Notes: a model not told the origin generated them from the sequence alone. Numbered from the stretch's first letter, positions 1 to 12,159 are shown. The stretch is DNA of 64,000 nucleotides from Todiramphus chloris collaris (GCA_025345505.1 JANVCC010000130.1:3446453-3510452); one strand, 5' to 3'. Program-made: numbers and translations.

Positions 1-1040
1 TTCTTCCCTAGTCTATTGTGAATGTGTCCATCAGCACTCTCAAACTGCTGATTCATGTAGCTAGGCTAAAGATGAGTTTTCCCATGGCAACCGACTCACC
101 CAAGGGTCATTCTACTTCTATCCTTGCAGGCTTGCAAGCGATGATTTCAAACTACCTGTACATCTCACTGCTTTAGCTTTCCTCCAAAGCTCAAGGAGTG
201 CAGAAAGCCTCGTTCTTTTTTTTAATTAATTTAGGCTCTTTTGAGCAGCTGTAGCCTGGAGCTCTGGCTCTCTCCGAAGTTGCCAAAGGCCCCTGGCCAT
301 ACTTTTCTGCCGTTTTTCCTCAGATCTAAATGTTATCAGTGTGGAACAGATTTTATTGGAGAGTCTGTTTCCCAGGGAAATGCCCTGGGTGCCCAACACA
401 TGCCAACTGTCAGATTGCCAAAACCATACCCTAAGGCAAGAATTAAATGTAGGCAAATGAAAGTGTCCTGAGAAATTCAGGCCAGAAGCAGAGCTGACAC
501 AGCAAGTAGACAAGAAAATATTTGATGCAACCAAGAAAAAAGATCACTAAGTAATGGGAAGTATTTCCTTTTTAATGGAAACTTTATGTGCAGATGTAAA
601 TCCCCAAGAAGAGGCTTACTTCTCCCTTGGCTGACATGTGAACATAGCCTTTCTGTCAGCACTTCTGCTCACCTGCATTTAAAACACTTCCAGGATTGTT
701 TGGCTTTACTGAAGGAGAGAAAACACTCTCAAGAGCAATAATGATGAGACATTTGGGATCCTTCAGCTCTAACCTATGCTCAGAGCTTCTCTGTGCCCTG
801 AAGACATCCTCATGTGCAACTATTCTGGCCTCCTGCCCTTGCCAGTATGATTGTTCATGCATTTATCCCTGTTATAAGATACCAGATGGTGATTATCTAA
901 ACAGGAGCATCATTAATTCCCGGAAACTGTAAAAATAGCTCTCTGACCCCAGATCCCCTTGAGATCTTTCACCTGCTTTTTGTATTTTTAGGTAAAAAAC
1001 ATAATTACTCATACATTCTATTTTTAACATGAGAATATTG
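1..1040. other. Unannotated stretch before the first CR1
   Basis: No gene or recognisable repeat is seen. Short open frames occur on both strands (up to about 100 codons) but overlap one another and show no domain, signal peptide or splice context. The composition is AT-rich and ordinary. Confidence 0.6.
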
Positions 1041-2434
1041 GAGAAAATGAGGACAGCCAAAGCCCAACTTGAACTCAGTTTGGTTACTGCTGTTAAAGAC
1101 AAGAAAATATCTTTCTGTAAATACATTAACAACAAAAGGAAGACTAGGGAGAATCTTCATCCTTTATTACATGCAGGGGGAAACATAGTGACAAGGGATG
1201 AGGAAAAGGCTGAGGTGCTTAATGCCTTCTTTGCCTCAGTCTTTATCAGTAGAACTAGCTGCTCCCTAAACTCCCAACCCCCTGAGCTGGAAGACAGGGA
1301 GAAGGGGCAGAATGAGACTTTCACAGTCCAAGAGGAAACAGTTACACCCAAGAGTACTGAGGGAGCTTGCACAAGTGCTCACCAAGCCTCTTTCCACCAT
1401 TTACTAGCAGTCCTGGATAACTGGGGAGGTCTGAGTGGACTGAAGGATAGGAAATGAGACACCTATTTACAAGAAGGGCTGAAAGGAGGAAGGATCCAGG
1501 GAACTACAGATATGACAGTCTGACCTGGGTGCCAGGGAAGGTCATTGAGCAGATCATTCTGAGTGCCAATACACACCATATACAGGACAACCAGGTGATC
1601 AGGCCCAGTCAGCATGGGCTTATGAAAGGCAGGTCCTGCTTAACTAACCTGATCTCCTATGACATGATGACCTGCCTAGTGGATGAGGGAAAGTCTGTGG
1701 ATGTTGTGTACCTGGACTTTCATAAAGCCAAAAGTGTGGCCAGAAAGCTGCCTGTCAGAAAGGGACCTGGAGGTGCTGATCGACAAGCAGCTGAGTATGA
1801 TCCAGCAGTGTGCCCAGGTGGACAAGAAGGCCAACGGCATCCTGGCCTGTATCAGAAATAGCATGGCCAGCAGGACCAGGGACATGATTGTCCCTCTGTA
1901 CTCGGCATTGATGAGGCCGCACCTCAAGAACTGGGTTCAGTTTTGGGCACCTCAGTACAAGAAAGGCATCGAGATGCTGGGAGCAGGTTCAGAGAAGAGC
2001 AACTAAGCTGGTGAAGGGCCTGGAGGGCAAGTTTTATGAGAAGCGGCTGAGGAAACTGGGGCTATTTAATCTGAAGAAAAGGAGCTGAGGGGAGACCTTA
2101 TTGCTCTCTCTACAACTACCTGAAAGGATGTTGTAGAGTGGGAGGTGCTGGTCTCTTCTCACATGTAACTAGTGACAGAATAAGAGGGAATGGCCTCAAA
2201 CTGCTCCAGGGGAGGTTTAAACTGGACATTAGGAAAAATTTTGTCACTGAAAGGGTTGTCAGGCATCGGAGGAGGCTGCCCAGAGAGGTGGCTGAGTCAC
2301 CATCCCTGGATGTGTTTAAAAGCCATATAGCTGTGGTGCTTGGGGAATATGGCTTAGTGGTGGACTTGGTAGAGTAGGGTTAATGGTTGGATTCGATGAT
2401 CTTAAAGGTCTTTTCCAACCTTGATGATTCTAAG
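1041..2434 (+). mobile_element. CR1 LINE, 5'-truncated and internally deleted
   Basis: This is a non-LTR retrotransposon copy of the CR1 clade. It begins in the linker before the reverse transcriptase, carries RT and C-terminal sequence, and ends in a CR1 3' tail (a 'gatgatcttaaaggtc' block, then 'ttccaacc' and 'gatgattct'). CR1 copies are normally 5'-truncated because target-primed reverse transcription stops early, which fits the abrupt start near 1041. A large internal deletion lies at about 1727-1745. There the text jumps from the RT motif YLDFHKA straight to the downstream LSERDLEVL block, removing the catalytic core. No target-site duplication is obvious, as usual for CR1. The many stops and frameshifts indicate an old, inactive copy. 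Confidence 0.93.
1047..2377 (+). pseudogene. CR1 ORF2 (reverse transcriptase) remnant
   Basis: The decayed ORF2 polyprotein can be read only by switching frames. The linker region (KDKKISFCKYINNKRKTREN, then EKAEVLNAFFASVF) is in one frame from about 1047. A second frame from 1351 gives VLRELAQVLTKPLSTIY with three in-frame stops. A third from about 1480 gives RKDPGNYR, VPGKVIEQI, SQHGLMKGRSCLTNL and VVYLDFHKA. After the internal deletion, the frame at 1755-2006 has [16 protein letters not shown] and [11 protein letters not shown]. The last part, 2138-2377, has [11 protein letters not shown] and [19 protein letters not shown]. The FADD active-site segment is absent. Family membership is certain from the motif order. 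It makes no protein today. Confidence 0.9.
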
Positions 2435-2928
2435 TTTTTATCCACATGTCTGTATTACAGTCACATAATTAGATATCTCTTCAGTTAAAGCTTTAGAAAT
2501 GTTAAATGTTTGACAACAGACTATTGTCAAGAATACATTTTTTTAATTGTATTCAAAATTTTAATTTAAAAATGCAATTTTTATCAGCTTTTACCCATCA
2601 CTTTACGCAAAGTGAAGCAGAATTCAAACTTGTTCTACCTTTCATCAATGATCCCAGTGTTTTAGCATTGTAGTGATTTTACCTGCTTCACAAAGAAGGA
2701 CAGATCTCTGTTTTGTTTCAGATTTGGTATTCAGAAATCCCTCAGCTCTGAGCCTTTGGACAGTTCTGCCACTGTCCTGAGAAACCTCGTGTGGGCTTCT
2801 CTACAGTTCCTGTTTTAGGAGTGGTGTTCTCTTCCCTGTGCTTCCTGCTCTCTGACCAACCCCTCCAACAGTAGTTCACAGGGGTCTCCCAAGCAGTTTC
2901 CCTTCTCCCCAGCTCACTACCACCTAGT
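2435..2928. other. Unannotated spacer
   Basis: AT-rich sequence with T and A runs follows the CR1 tail, and a more GC-balanced part lies near 2740-2920. No gene or family was recognised. Confidence 0.5.
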
Positions 2929-3121
2929 ACTATCCACGTGGTATTCAAGGACAGGAATTACTTTAGAAGCACATCTCTCAGAGAATGTCCTCTGTTCCCT
3001 TCATGACCAGATACCTAACTAAGGTAGGAATGCCCTCTAGGTGCAGCCAGATTATACCATTAGTTTCTGACAAGTCTTCCACTTACCACTCAGCTCCACA
3101 ACTCACCGTGATATAAGCCAG
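2929..3121 (+). repeat. Unidentified repeat, half copy A (inverted match to 4720-4912)
   Basis: These 193 bases are the reverse complement of 4720-4912, with about 16 mismatches and no clear length change (about 92% identity). Similarity starts sharply at 'actatccac' and stops at 'gatataagccag'. It corresponds to one half of the ~390-bp unit seen whole, in inverted orientation, at 4522-4912. The other half in this orientation appears at 6448-6622. I do not recognise the family. It has no CR1 tail, no clear TG...CA ends and no protein motif. Confidence 0.85.
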
Positions 3122-4521
3122 CAAGTACCACTCCTTTTTTCACCAATCCAAAAGTTCAAAACCACCCAATCTAGCAGATTGACTGCTGTGTTGACACCAA
3201 GGAGCTGATCCTTGATCACCCTGCCAGCAAAGCAACCATCCTACAATTATTAGCATTGAGCAGTGAGGAAGCACCCCTGGTTAAGCACCGAAAAACTAAT
3301 ATTGGGCTTTCAGAAACCACTTCTTAATGATCTTTCACAACCCTCCAGAAAAATCTCATTAGCAGCAGCAGAAACCCTGGAGCTGTGCAGAACGCATCCA
3401 GCATGTGTCGAAGAAGACCATTAGTTTGCCTCCTGATGAAAGAGGCCCATGAGTCACAGTGCAGGAGTTACCTGGGGGCCAGCAGAGATTTTGAGAATAG
3501 TGGGAAAGGACATCTAAGTTATCTAAGTGGAAACACAGCAGCAACAGAGAAGTCACAAAAGGGGTAGCTGTAGATATTCTGAACTGAGAACAAACAAGCA
3601 GAGTGTCAGGTTTAATATTTTTCAGCTTTTGAGGCAGAATGCCAGTTTAAATTAATTTGAAGGAAATATCAGCATGCAGTACAGAATGACGTCTGCTACA
3701 TGAGATCTCTTCACAGAGAAGAGTTCACCACCTTTGGTATGAACTTGGTCAGAACTTCTTCAAAGTTATTCTCTTCTTCTTTTGCAAAAGCAATGATTTT
3801 ACTTATCTAGTGAGAAAAGTTCAAGCACGAATTATTCTGTCCTCTTCCTCTCAGTGCAAAACTAAAACATCCACATGAATGGATGCTAAAAAGTCTTTGG
3901 AATGTTGTAAATACTTCTCAAATTCTTCTGCCTAGGACTACATCCAAATAACACAGAGATGCTGCACCAAGAAACCCTATTTTAACTCTGCAAAATCACA
4001 CCTGAAGTTTTGACCTGTGTGTCTTTTACATTTACATTCCTCAGGCACCCTTATTTTTAATGATGCTCAGAAACATTGAAGAGATTTAGCAGGTTTTGTG
4101 TCTCCATCCTCACCGTCTACTTCTCTGCCAGAGTCAGCCTTCATCTTTTCCAGGGAACCAACTCTTGCAAAGTGCCAGGTATGCTCAGCTTACATTTAAC
4201 AGAACACAGGCTGCTCAGCCTCCTGAAATACCTGCTCAGACCTTTTTAGAACTTGCCAGATATACTGATCTATGATGTGGACTAATTGGAATTGGGACAA
4301 ATCCGAACATTGATTTTGCTTGAGCTAGGCTGGAATAAGAAATTAATTCTTCAGAGATTATGGCTATCCTGGGGCTCCTTGCTCCTAATTTTTCCATCAG
4401 ATGTATGTTAGCTGGTGGGGTATTTTCATTAACATAAAAGCTGCCATGTCACAAACTAAACATGTGAAATTAAGGCTGAATATTTCACTGCCCCGTGTCA
4501 AGATTTTTATAAAAAACATTG
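3122..4521. other. Unannotated spacer between repeat pieces
   Basis: No gene or recognised repeat is seen. This segment lies between half copy A and the inverted whole copy. If A and the piece at 6448 were once one element, this DNA was placed inside it later. Confidence 0.5.
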
Positions 4522-4912
4522 TATTTAGACAGCATTCTCCCTTTGTCTTACCATCCTTAAATGTTCAGCATTTACATACTATCACTTGTCTGCAAAAAGA
4601 TAGCATCTGTGTACACAGAAGCCACATGTACTAAGTTTCTATTTGCTTATGTTCACTAATTCAGTCTCCCAGAATAAAAGAAATGGCATTCCACTTCTGA
4701 CATTCCACATTCCACTTTTCTGGCTTATATCAAGGTGAGTTGTGGAGCTGAGTGGTAAGTGAAAGACTTGTCAGAAACTAATGTTATAACCTGGCTGCAC
4801 CTAAAGGGCATTCCTACCTTAGTTATGTATCTGGTCATGGAGGGAATGGAGAACATTCTCTGAGAGATGTGCTTCTAGAGTAATTCCTGTCCTTGAAGAC
4901 AAAGTGGATAGT
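4522..4912 (-). repeat. Unidentified ~390-bp repeat, whole inverted copy
   Basis: This block contains both halves. Bases 4522-4668 are the reverse complement of 6476-6622 (about 12 mismatches in 147), and 4720-4912 is the reverse complement of 2929-3121. The 51 bases between them are only partly matched at 6448-6475. Read on the minus strand, the order is the A half then the B half, the same order as the two separated plus-strand pieces. It could be a short nonautonomous transposon or an LTR fragment. No terminal inverted repeats or TG/CA ends are evident. Either half could pair with its partner to form a long double-stranded RNA if transcribed. Confidence 0.85.
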
Positions 4913-6447
4913 CTCACATTCTAATTTCCTGTCATCTTAGCTAGCTTTCAAACAAGAGAAGAAGAAACCACAATGCTTATGAAATCTAAATGCTGGAAAG
5001 ACAAATGAAAGGAAGCCCCACCTTATTTTGGTCCCAAAATTCACCTGCAAGATGTTCAAATTGCATTTAGAACTTATGACATCGGATGGCCTTTCGTATC
5101 TCTTTCCTAGTGGAGTCTGTCTCCTGTAAGTGAGCAGCATTCCCACACATTCACAGACTGCCTGTTTGCGGTTCCAGAATGTGAAAGAAGGATATACACA
5201 ATAGCAGCAGAATGTTAAATAAATCACAGGTGTATACCTTAGAGAGTCCATGCCTTCTTCATCCAAAGAGGAGAGCGTAGGACACAAACCTGATGGATAC
5301 CTTCTCTTGTTTTCATTCTGAGAAGCTATTTGAAAGCCCAAAGAAGGGGCTTAAACCTGTCTATGGTAATTAAACATTTTCTGATCCCATATGCATCTCT
5401 GCCTATGACTTGTGAGAAATCTTTTAGCATGAGTTGGTCAGACCCAACAACCACTGTGGACACACTTATGCACTTACCAGGCTGTTAAGAGAACAAAGGG
5501 CAAACAGAGTAAATAATTATATCTGCAGTTGCCAGGGTTCCTTGGATGCTTTGAATGGAAGATGTTTTTTGCCTTGGTCAAGTATGGCTGACATGGCTTT
5601 CATGTGCTGGCAGAGGCTGAAGGATGTACAATGGCATGTTGTGTCAACTCTGCATGGAGGACGCTTATGTCAAACAAAGTAAGGAGTCTGTTATTGAAAT
5701 CTGCAAGATCACTGGTGCTTCCTCCATGAACTCTCTCTCTCTCCCCTTGCCTCTCAAGCTGGGTTTATCCAGGATAAAGCTGCTGGCAGGATCATTCCAC
5801 CTGATTTATCACCTTAGCCTATTAAAACCCTAAATATGGATGGAAGGAGGCTAGGGGAGAGAAAGTAAGTAGCCAGCATCACAGTATAAGGCTTCATTTC
5901 TCCCACCCACACAGTATGTGCCTGAGGGAAAGTATAGAATAATGAGCATGGCAGCCTTGTTTAGAGGTTTGGTTTTCTTCTTCTGTAAACAGAAATCAGA
6001 AGGCAAAACAAATCCCTGTTAAATGTTGAATGTTGTACATTCTTCTTCATTTATGTTTCAGAATATCTGGATTGTCCCATGGGAGCTTTTGTAGCTTCTC
6101 TGTAAGTGGGATAGAAAGGAAAATGAGAAGGAAAAGAAAGTCACAGAAATCACAATGCTCCAGGAATTAGATGTCAAATACTCATAAAACAACCACAGCA
6201 TCAAGGCTCAGAAGAACAGGATACAGGATTTCTCTTTAATGGATCACCTGGAATGTCCTATTCTACTCAAACATCTCTGTCTCAGCAGGTTCTGGAATTT
6301 TCCCATGCTCCGCCCTCTCCTCTATCACAAAACGAGATGCTTCTCTCTATACATGGCATTTGGAATCAAGGACTTTTTCACAAGGATGGGACCACTAAAC
6401 TGACAATGGAAAAGGTACAAGACCTCTTCAAAGCAAAGCTTCCCATA
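4913..6447. other. Unannotated spacer between repeat pieces
   Basis: Overlapping short open frames occur (for example 134 codons on the minus strand at 4937-5341) without domain resemblance. A short CT dinucleotide run lies near 5730. Nothing else was recognised. Confidence 0.5.
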
Positions 6448-6622
6448 TTGCCACTTCTTTTACTCTGTTCCTTGTGAGACTGAATTAGTGAACGTAAACA
6501 AATAGAAACTTACTACATGCGGCTTCTGTGTATACAGATACTAGCCTTTTGCAGACAAGTGATAGTATGTAAATGCTGAACATGTAGGGATGGTAAGACA
6601 AAGGGAGAATGTTGTCTAAATA
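6448..6622 (+). repeat. Unidentified repeat, half copy B (inverted match to 4522-4668)
   Basis: Bases 6476-6622 match the reverse complement of 4522-4668 at about 92%, and weaker similarity extends left to about 6448. The similarity produces near-identical meaningless translations at the two sites, which is a DNA-level duplication and not a protein family. Divergence equals that of half copy A, consistent with both halves coming from one original element. Confidence 0.82.
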
Positions 6623-8639
6623 GAGATGTGAGCATCTGAGTCTGTGACTTTTGTGCAGTTACTAAATGTTGCAGTAATGTGGAAGAAAGCATGTATAGGA
6701 CCAAATGACAAACAGTGAGGGGACAGGCGGTTCACCAGCATGAGACAAAGCTTGACACTGAGAAGAAGAGACGTGTTAACACAAAAGCTAAACATGGGAA
6801 GCAAGCCAGTCTGCCACAAAAGGAAGAAGAGGCACAGAGGCAGAACACTGCATAGCACTGCAGAGGTTTGTACAGTCCAAGAAGTGACAGTGCCATTAAA
6901 GGAATGTACTGTTTCTTGGAAGAAAGTGGAGCCTGGTTCCATTTGACTAACATGTCGTCTTCTGCTTCCTCACAGAGTTTAGGATAGCTGTCTCCAACAC
7001 AGAACTTTAGAGCACAGAATTATTTTTCTTTACATGAGAAAAGTATCTAGGAAAAGACTGAAAGGAAAAATAGAGAAACAGAAATTCATAGAAGCAGTGT
7101 GAAGGCAGTGTAAAAATATTTCATTAGAAGTACAGGAAGTTTGTGACACACATTTAGGCAGACAAGGGGAAAAAACAGTGTACAGTAATGGTAAGGCATG
7201 TGAATGTATATGTAAACATCTTCCAAATACTACACCAGACAGGGCTGGCAGAATCAATGAATGAAAAAAATTACAGCCAGCACCAGGGGAAAGCATTGTG
7301 GTCTAGATATTACTCACATGCAGTTCTGAATACAGCCATACCTAAGCACGTGTTTTTGAGTGTTACAGCAAAACAAGATTAAAACATTGACACTGTCCAT
7401 TCAAAGAGGCTCTGTAATTAGACATGGACTCCTAGGATAGCCCATAGGCACGAAACATTTTCTGCCTCTTCATTTTATTTGTATTTTTTTATAAAACTCA
7501 AGTTTAATTTACATGTCACAGACAACCTGATCTATATTCAGAAAGAACACTATGTCCTCTTCAGATGTCAAAGCAATTTTATTTCTCAACCTGAGTTACG
7601 AGTCAGACATAAAGGATGCAATGCATGTGGTTCCCATTAAAGTGTTAATCTGTGACACCTGCAGTTCACAGAAGTTTCTGTACTTTGAAATAAATGGAAA
7701 CTTTCCTTTCGTATTCCACTGGTGTGCAGGGCTTACTTGCAAATTGTTTTTCTAACTTGGTTTCCAACTTTGAAAAAAAAAATGCAATTTAGGCTTGCTA
7801 CATGGGAAGCTTAATTCAATTTCCTGCTCCATCACAGATTCTCGGTGTGTGTCTAAGGAAGCCACACAGGTTGAGATTTAAGAGATAGGTTGGAACTTTG
7901 CTTCCCTTGAAATTACGTTGTAGATGTGGCCTTAGTCTCTATGACTATCTATAATATATATACACAGTGATATAGACACACAATCCCCTTGGAAGTAGTT
8001 TGTAGTAGATTTAGATTTTTCTGCCTACCAGCTATTCATTACGGGCCCTCTCCTGTCTTTGTAACCAACCCGCATTATGAGGTTGTATGAACGTTTATGG
8101 TCTGCTTCAGTACAAAATCAGCTAGTTTAGCCTGAATTGTTACTGGAGGTGGCATGGGCTATTGGCATAACTCAGAGAGCTGAGAAATAATACCTGGAAG
8201 ATGGTCAGTTCAATAACAAACAGTAGAAAAAAGGATGAGGTAAGTAATACTTTGATCAGCTAAACTTATATGCAGAGGACATTCCAGCCTTTTAAACCAT
8301 GGTCATGACCCTCGGTACCAGGAAGGTACCTCCATAAACATAGGATGAGGGTAGACATCTTAGGATTATGGTATTCTGGAACAAAGTTTTAAACACGGTG
8401 TAACCAAAAGTAGATCTCAGTTGCTGAGGGGAGCTGCTCCAGAGCTGTCCTCGCCCGCAGTGGAGCAGCAGATCTGGACACACAGTGGCTTTTTGGAGGT
8501 AGGGAAATGTCAGGGCAGTGGAGGGATGTGCCAGGAGCCAGCAGCTCTCACAGGAGAAGTTGATGAGGCCTGGGTGCTGCCAGAGCAACTGCAACTGCTC
8601 CATCGTCTATAAAAAGTGTCCTGAGCGCACCAGTGACCA
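6623..8639. other. Unannotated stretch
   Basis: AT-rich sequence without a recognised gene. The GC-richer part from about 8420 to 8640 may belong to the 5' untranslated region of the CR1 piece that follows, but I cannot fix that boundary. Confidence 0.5.
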
Positions 8640-9200
8640 GAGCGAGCAAATAAGGGGTGGGCACGAAGAAAGGGTGTAGTCACCCTGCCAGCTCAAGAGG
8701 TGAGTTCAACTGGTGGTCATCACCCTCTCAGAAAGAGCTTAGCTCAACTCAACTGTCAGACATCTCTGTCCTCTGCTCTCACCAGAATGGATGTGGAAAC
8801 CCAGACAGAGCTCCCCTGAAAACACGCAGCCATCCAGGTCTCAGGCTGCATGGAGTGCCAGAGCCTTTCAATGGTGGCTGGAGACAGTAGTGGGAACAGC
8901 TGTGTGCAATGTGACCTGGTGGATGACCTGCTCAGCCTGCTGGCAAAGCTACGAGAATGAGCAGAAAAGTTAAGGAGCATCAGGGAGCCTGGGCAAGAGG
9001 TAGATTGGTGGAACCAGGATCCGCCCTCCTTGAGGCAGCAACAGGAACACCCGCCAGTAAAAAACCCACAAGATTAAGAGGACCTTGTATCCTCCCCTTG
9101 TCAGGCTGCAAGGGAATGACAGAAGGGAGGACCTGCTCTGGGAACAATCACTGCCTACCAGGAAATCAAGCACTGCAAGCTAGCTCGTAGTTCTGTGATC
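8640..9200 (+). mobile_element. CR1 LINE 5' fragment with ORF1
   Basis: This segment is GC-richer than its surroundings. It carries a recognisable CR1 ORF1 remnant preceded by probable CR1 5' leader sequence. CR1 5' ends are seldom preserved because most copies are truncated to a few hundred 3' bases, so this piece came from a long insertion that has since lost its ORF2 and 3' tail. I see no CR1 3' signature downstream before 14.8 kb. The left boundary is uncertain and could reach about 8420; the right could reach about 9290. Confidence 0.75.
8787..9077 (+). pseudogene. CR1 ORF1 remnant
   Basis: The frame starts at an ATG and reads MDVETQTELP, then QVSGCMECQ, CDLVDDLLSLLAKLRE, KLRSIREPGQEVDWW and RQQQEHPPVKNPQD before a TAA. 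These match the N-terminal part of the CR1 ORF1 protein, an RNA-binding chaperone-like protein needed for retrotransposition. It has a short leucine-rich stretch of coiled-coil type (LVDDLLSLLAKLRE). Two in-frame TGA stops break it, at codon 11 (8817-8819) and codon 58 (8958-8960), yet no frameshift occurs over 97 codons. Only the start of ORF1 is present; the rest is missing or unrecognisable. It is not expected to be translated. Confidence 0.75.
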
Positions 9201-11598
9201 TGAGCCCCAGGAGGACAGCAAACGTTAGGGCTTCTCACCTGCCCAAAGAAAGCAGTGACTGCCTGTGCACAGTCCTGGCAGGTACATCTCAGTCAGTCAG
9301 TCTTTAAATTTGGAATCCCTTGCTATACTCATTCTCTCACCTCCCTGATACCTGACAACCACCTCCAGCCAGAAATGAGGATAGGGTTATATCTTTCAGT
9401 GTTTGAAGTGTCACACAATGCTAGTGCCTATTGAAGATTTTCCATACAATGCCTACACATAAACTTTCATAGTTCATCTTGACTTGTGTATGTGATAGGT
9501 CTGCCTTGAAAAACTCATAAAAAGAGAGGTGGGGTTTTTTTTGTTGACCAAAGAACATTGTAAGTCAGAAACCAGTAGAGGAGTCAGTGACTTTTCCAAA
9601 GCATTACAGCAAAAAGAGAAGAAAATTAACAAGAATAATTTTGATGAAAAGCTTATAGTGGTCATGTTACTCCTCGATTTTCATATTCCACCAAGTGTCA
9701 TATTTTGTCTCAAAGAAGAGATCTTGCTTTTCCATTTTTAATGTCCTGTTTACCTAGAAGTGAAAAACAGATTAATAGCTGAATTGCCAATTACCCCGAG
9801 GCTCTTTCTATTGCCCTGGAAATGGAAATGTGTTCTCAGAAGATGTGGAAATGCTTTTTCCCGAAAAGGCAGCAAACCTAGGGCAGAGTGGAGGCCTTGC
9901 TGTACCTGAGCATCTACAGTGATGCGAGGGAACACCTCTCCTCTCTGGTCCACAGGCCTGCTCATACGGATCCTGCTTCTCTGAGGCTTATCCTCACTTA
10001 TGCCTTCTGATCTGAGCAGGACACAGGTAAAATGGAACAGAGCATTTCATATTGCATCACGGACATGCTTGATAGTAGGGTAAGAGTGCATGTTGTGAGG
10101 GCTGCTACCTTAGTCAATATGTCTCTGTCTGAGTCAGGGGGTTTCACAGCTAAAATCAAGAGCTGATAAAGCTGGGGTTAAGGCTTTTCAGACATAACAG
10201 ATTCTTGTTGTTGACTATAGTGAAGTTCAGAGGATACAGCATCTTCCCCAGAGTTTAAAGGTCCATTAAGACATATGTACTGCAACTGGTTTCTGCTATG
10301 CAGTGCCTGTCATCAGCTTTTTAACAAATGAAGTATAACTTGGTGGTCTACAACAAGGTAACATGCTCATACCTGAGGACAGAGACAGGAAGATTCTGCA
10401 AGAGGTTTCTACTGCTCTTTTCGGGCCAGTTCTTTTTTTTCCACATTCTGCCTACAAACACCTATGTGATACATTTTTTTGTCAAGCTCAGAATTTTGGA
10501 GATAATTCGGAAAACAATTCTTTATTCTGCTGTCTATAGGATATACTTTTATTTTTATTCTAATATGATGTATCACCACTTCATACTGACACCACTGGTG
10601 TCTATAGCTTCTTTATTGAATGTGCTAATGCCAGGTCTGACGGCAACTTAACTGGAGTTAAGCAACTACCTAACTGATCTGTCAGGAATCAGATCTTTAA
10701 ATGTTAAAGAAGATTAAAAAAAGGATGAATAATAATGATTTGAAGTTCCTCTGCTTCTCAATGCCCTTCTTGAAATTCTTAAGATGGACTTGATCATTTT
10801 TACTGGAGAACTTGAAACCACCAATCATAAATTAGCACATACGTCCTCACAAAATTATAACCTAAGCAGGTTGCACTGTAGAGAAACATTTTGTAGTAAT
10901 TTAGATGTGTTTCATAAAAAGTAATTAGTAATTAGCTGATGTTCCTTTATCGCTTTCCTGCAACTCTTATAATCTTTTGAACACAAAAGAACACAAGATA
11001 ACAGGCAAAAAATAATTCCGATTGGAAGATGACAATGTGAACAGGATAATGCAATCCACCGGAGAAAACAAGGCAAAATTTCTTTCTGATAATAATTCCG
11101 TATAGGAAAACCATATGGGAAGGAAATGCAGCAGTTACAGCACAAGGCAGAGCTATTACCAGGAGTACAGCTGTCTCATGTTCAAAGCAGTTATTGGAGT
11201 GATAGCTTCCAATAACTGTCTAGGCATACTCAAAGGAAATAGAACATGTGGACCCAAGATCAAGAATCAGCAATGAGAATTTCCCTGATGAAGGTCAAAA
11301 GCTGCATTACTATTACCCAGTACTTTACAGAAGATCATTTTATCTTGCAGATGAAAAAGGAATGACTGCTACTTTTGTTGTCAGAGAGATTTTGGTGTAC
11401 TGTGGAAATGGTCTCCTCATCCCTTGAAGTCAAGAAGAGTTTTATAGTTCATTCTAATAGACTCTGAGTCAGATGCTAAAGCCTGACAGAGCCTTCTTGC
11501 ATCCTTGTTCAGCAGAGCTGGGCAGAACACAAAAAAGTACTTGCAAAACATCTTGCCAAAGCCCCCTTCCAAACAATTAAATGTTGCTTTTACTGCTA
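9201..11598. other. Unannotated stretch
   Basis: No gene or clear repeat. The sequence becomes strongly AT-rich after about 10.4 kb. Open frames of up to 107 codons are present but have no domain. Confidence 0.5.
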
Positions 11599-11630
11599 TT
11601 ATCATCATCATTGTCATCATTGTTGTTGTT

Positions 11631-11661
<31 letters not shown>
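11599..11661 (+). repeat. (ATC)n microsatellite
   Basis: An imperfect trinucleotide array has an interrupted left part (ATC, GTC and GTT units) and a clean right part of about ten ATC units up to 11661. It is a likely length-polymorphic locus. The frames across it encode runs of isoleucine or methionine and threonine and are artefacts. Confidence 0.97.
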
Positions 11662-12159
11662 ATGCTACTGTGAATATCCAATGGATCTTTGGAAAATACC
11701 CTATAAGCACCTGTACTAGAAGAAATATTGTGGAAAATTAACATACTTTCTGTGGCTTTAGTTACTTCTTATCAGTGCAAATTTGAAGCATGTCTGTACC
11801 AGGAATCCAAGACTAAATATTCAGCATGCAAAATCATATTTTATGTCCAATTACACATGTTTCAAAGAGCTTAATTTTCCAAATGATCAGTGCTCAGCTC
11901 TTCCTCAAAAATCTTTTAGGATGCCTTACATTCATTTCCCACTTCTAAAAATACAATACCAGATTCCAGGAGTTAGGGTTGTTCAGTCAGGGATTAGAAA
12001 CTATTTTAAAAGTGTTTGCATTTCCCAAGTTACCATCATAGGATAAGAACCTTCCAGTTTCTCTGTGTAGTACACATGTGACTTCAAGAGGCATTTCATG
12101 GATGCAAATTAGAACAGAGGCATCATTTCAACTCTACAAACTTCAATGGAAATATTTGT
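11662..12159. other. Unannotated spacer between microsatellites
   Basis: AT-rich unique-looking sequence with no recognised feature. Confidence 0.5.

Noticed and set aside
4401-6704. Two similar predicted peptides sharing a RQHSPFVLPSL block (4401-4634 plus, 6513-6704 minus)
   Set aside because: The similarity is explained by the inverted DNA repeat 4522-4668 / 6476-6622; neither is a gene family.
11417-11741. Frames rich in isoleucine or methionine/threonine over the ATC repeat
   Set aside because: Direct products of the trinucleotide array on both strands.
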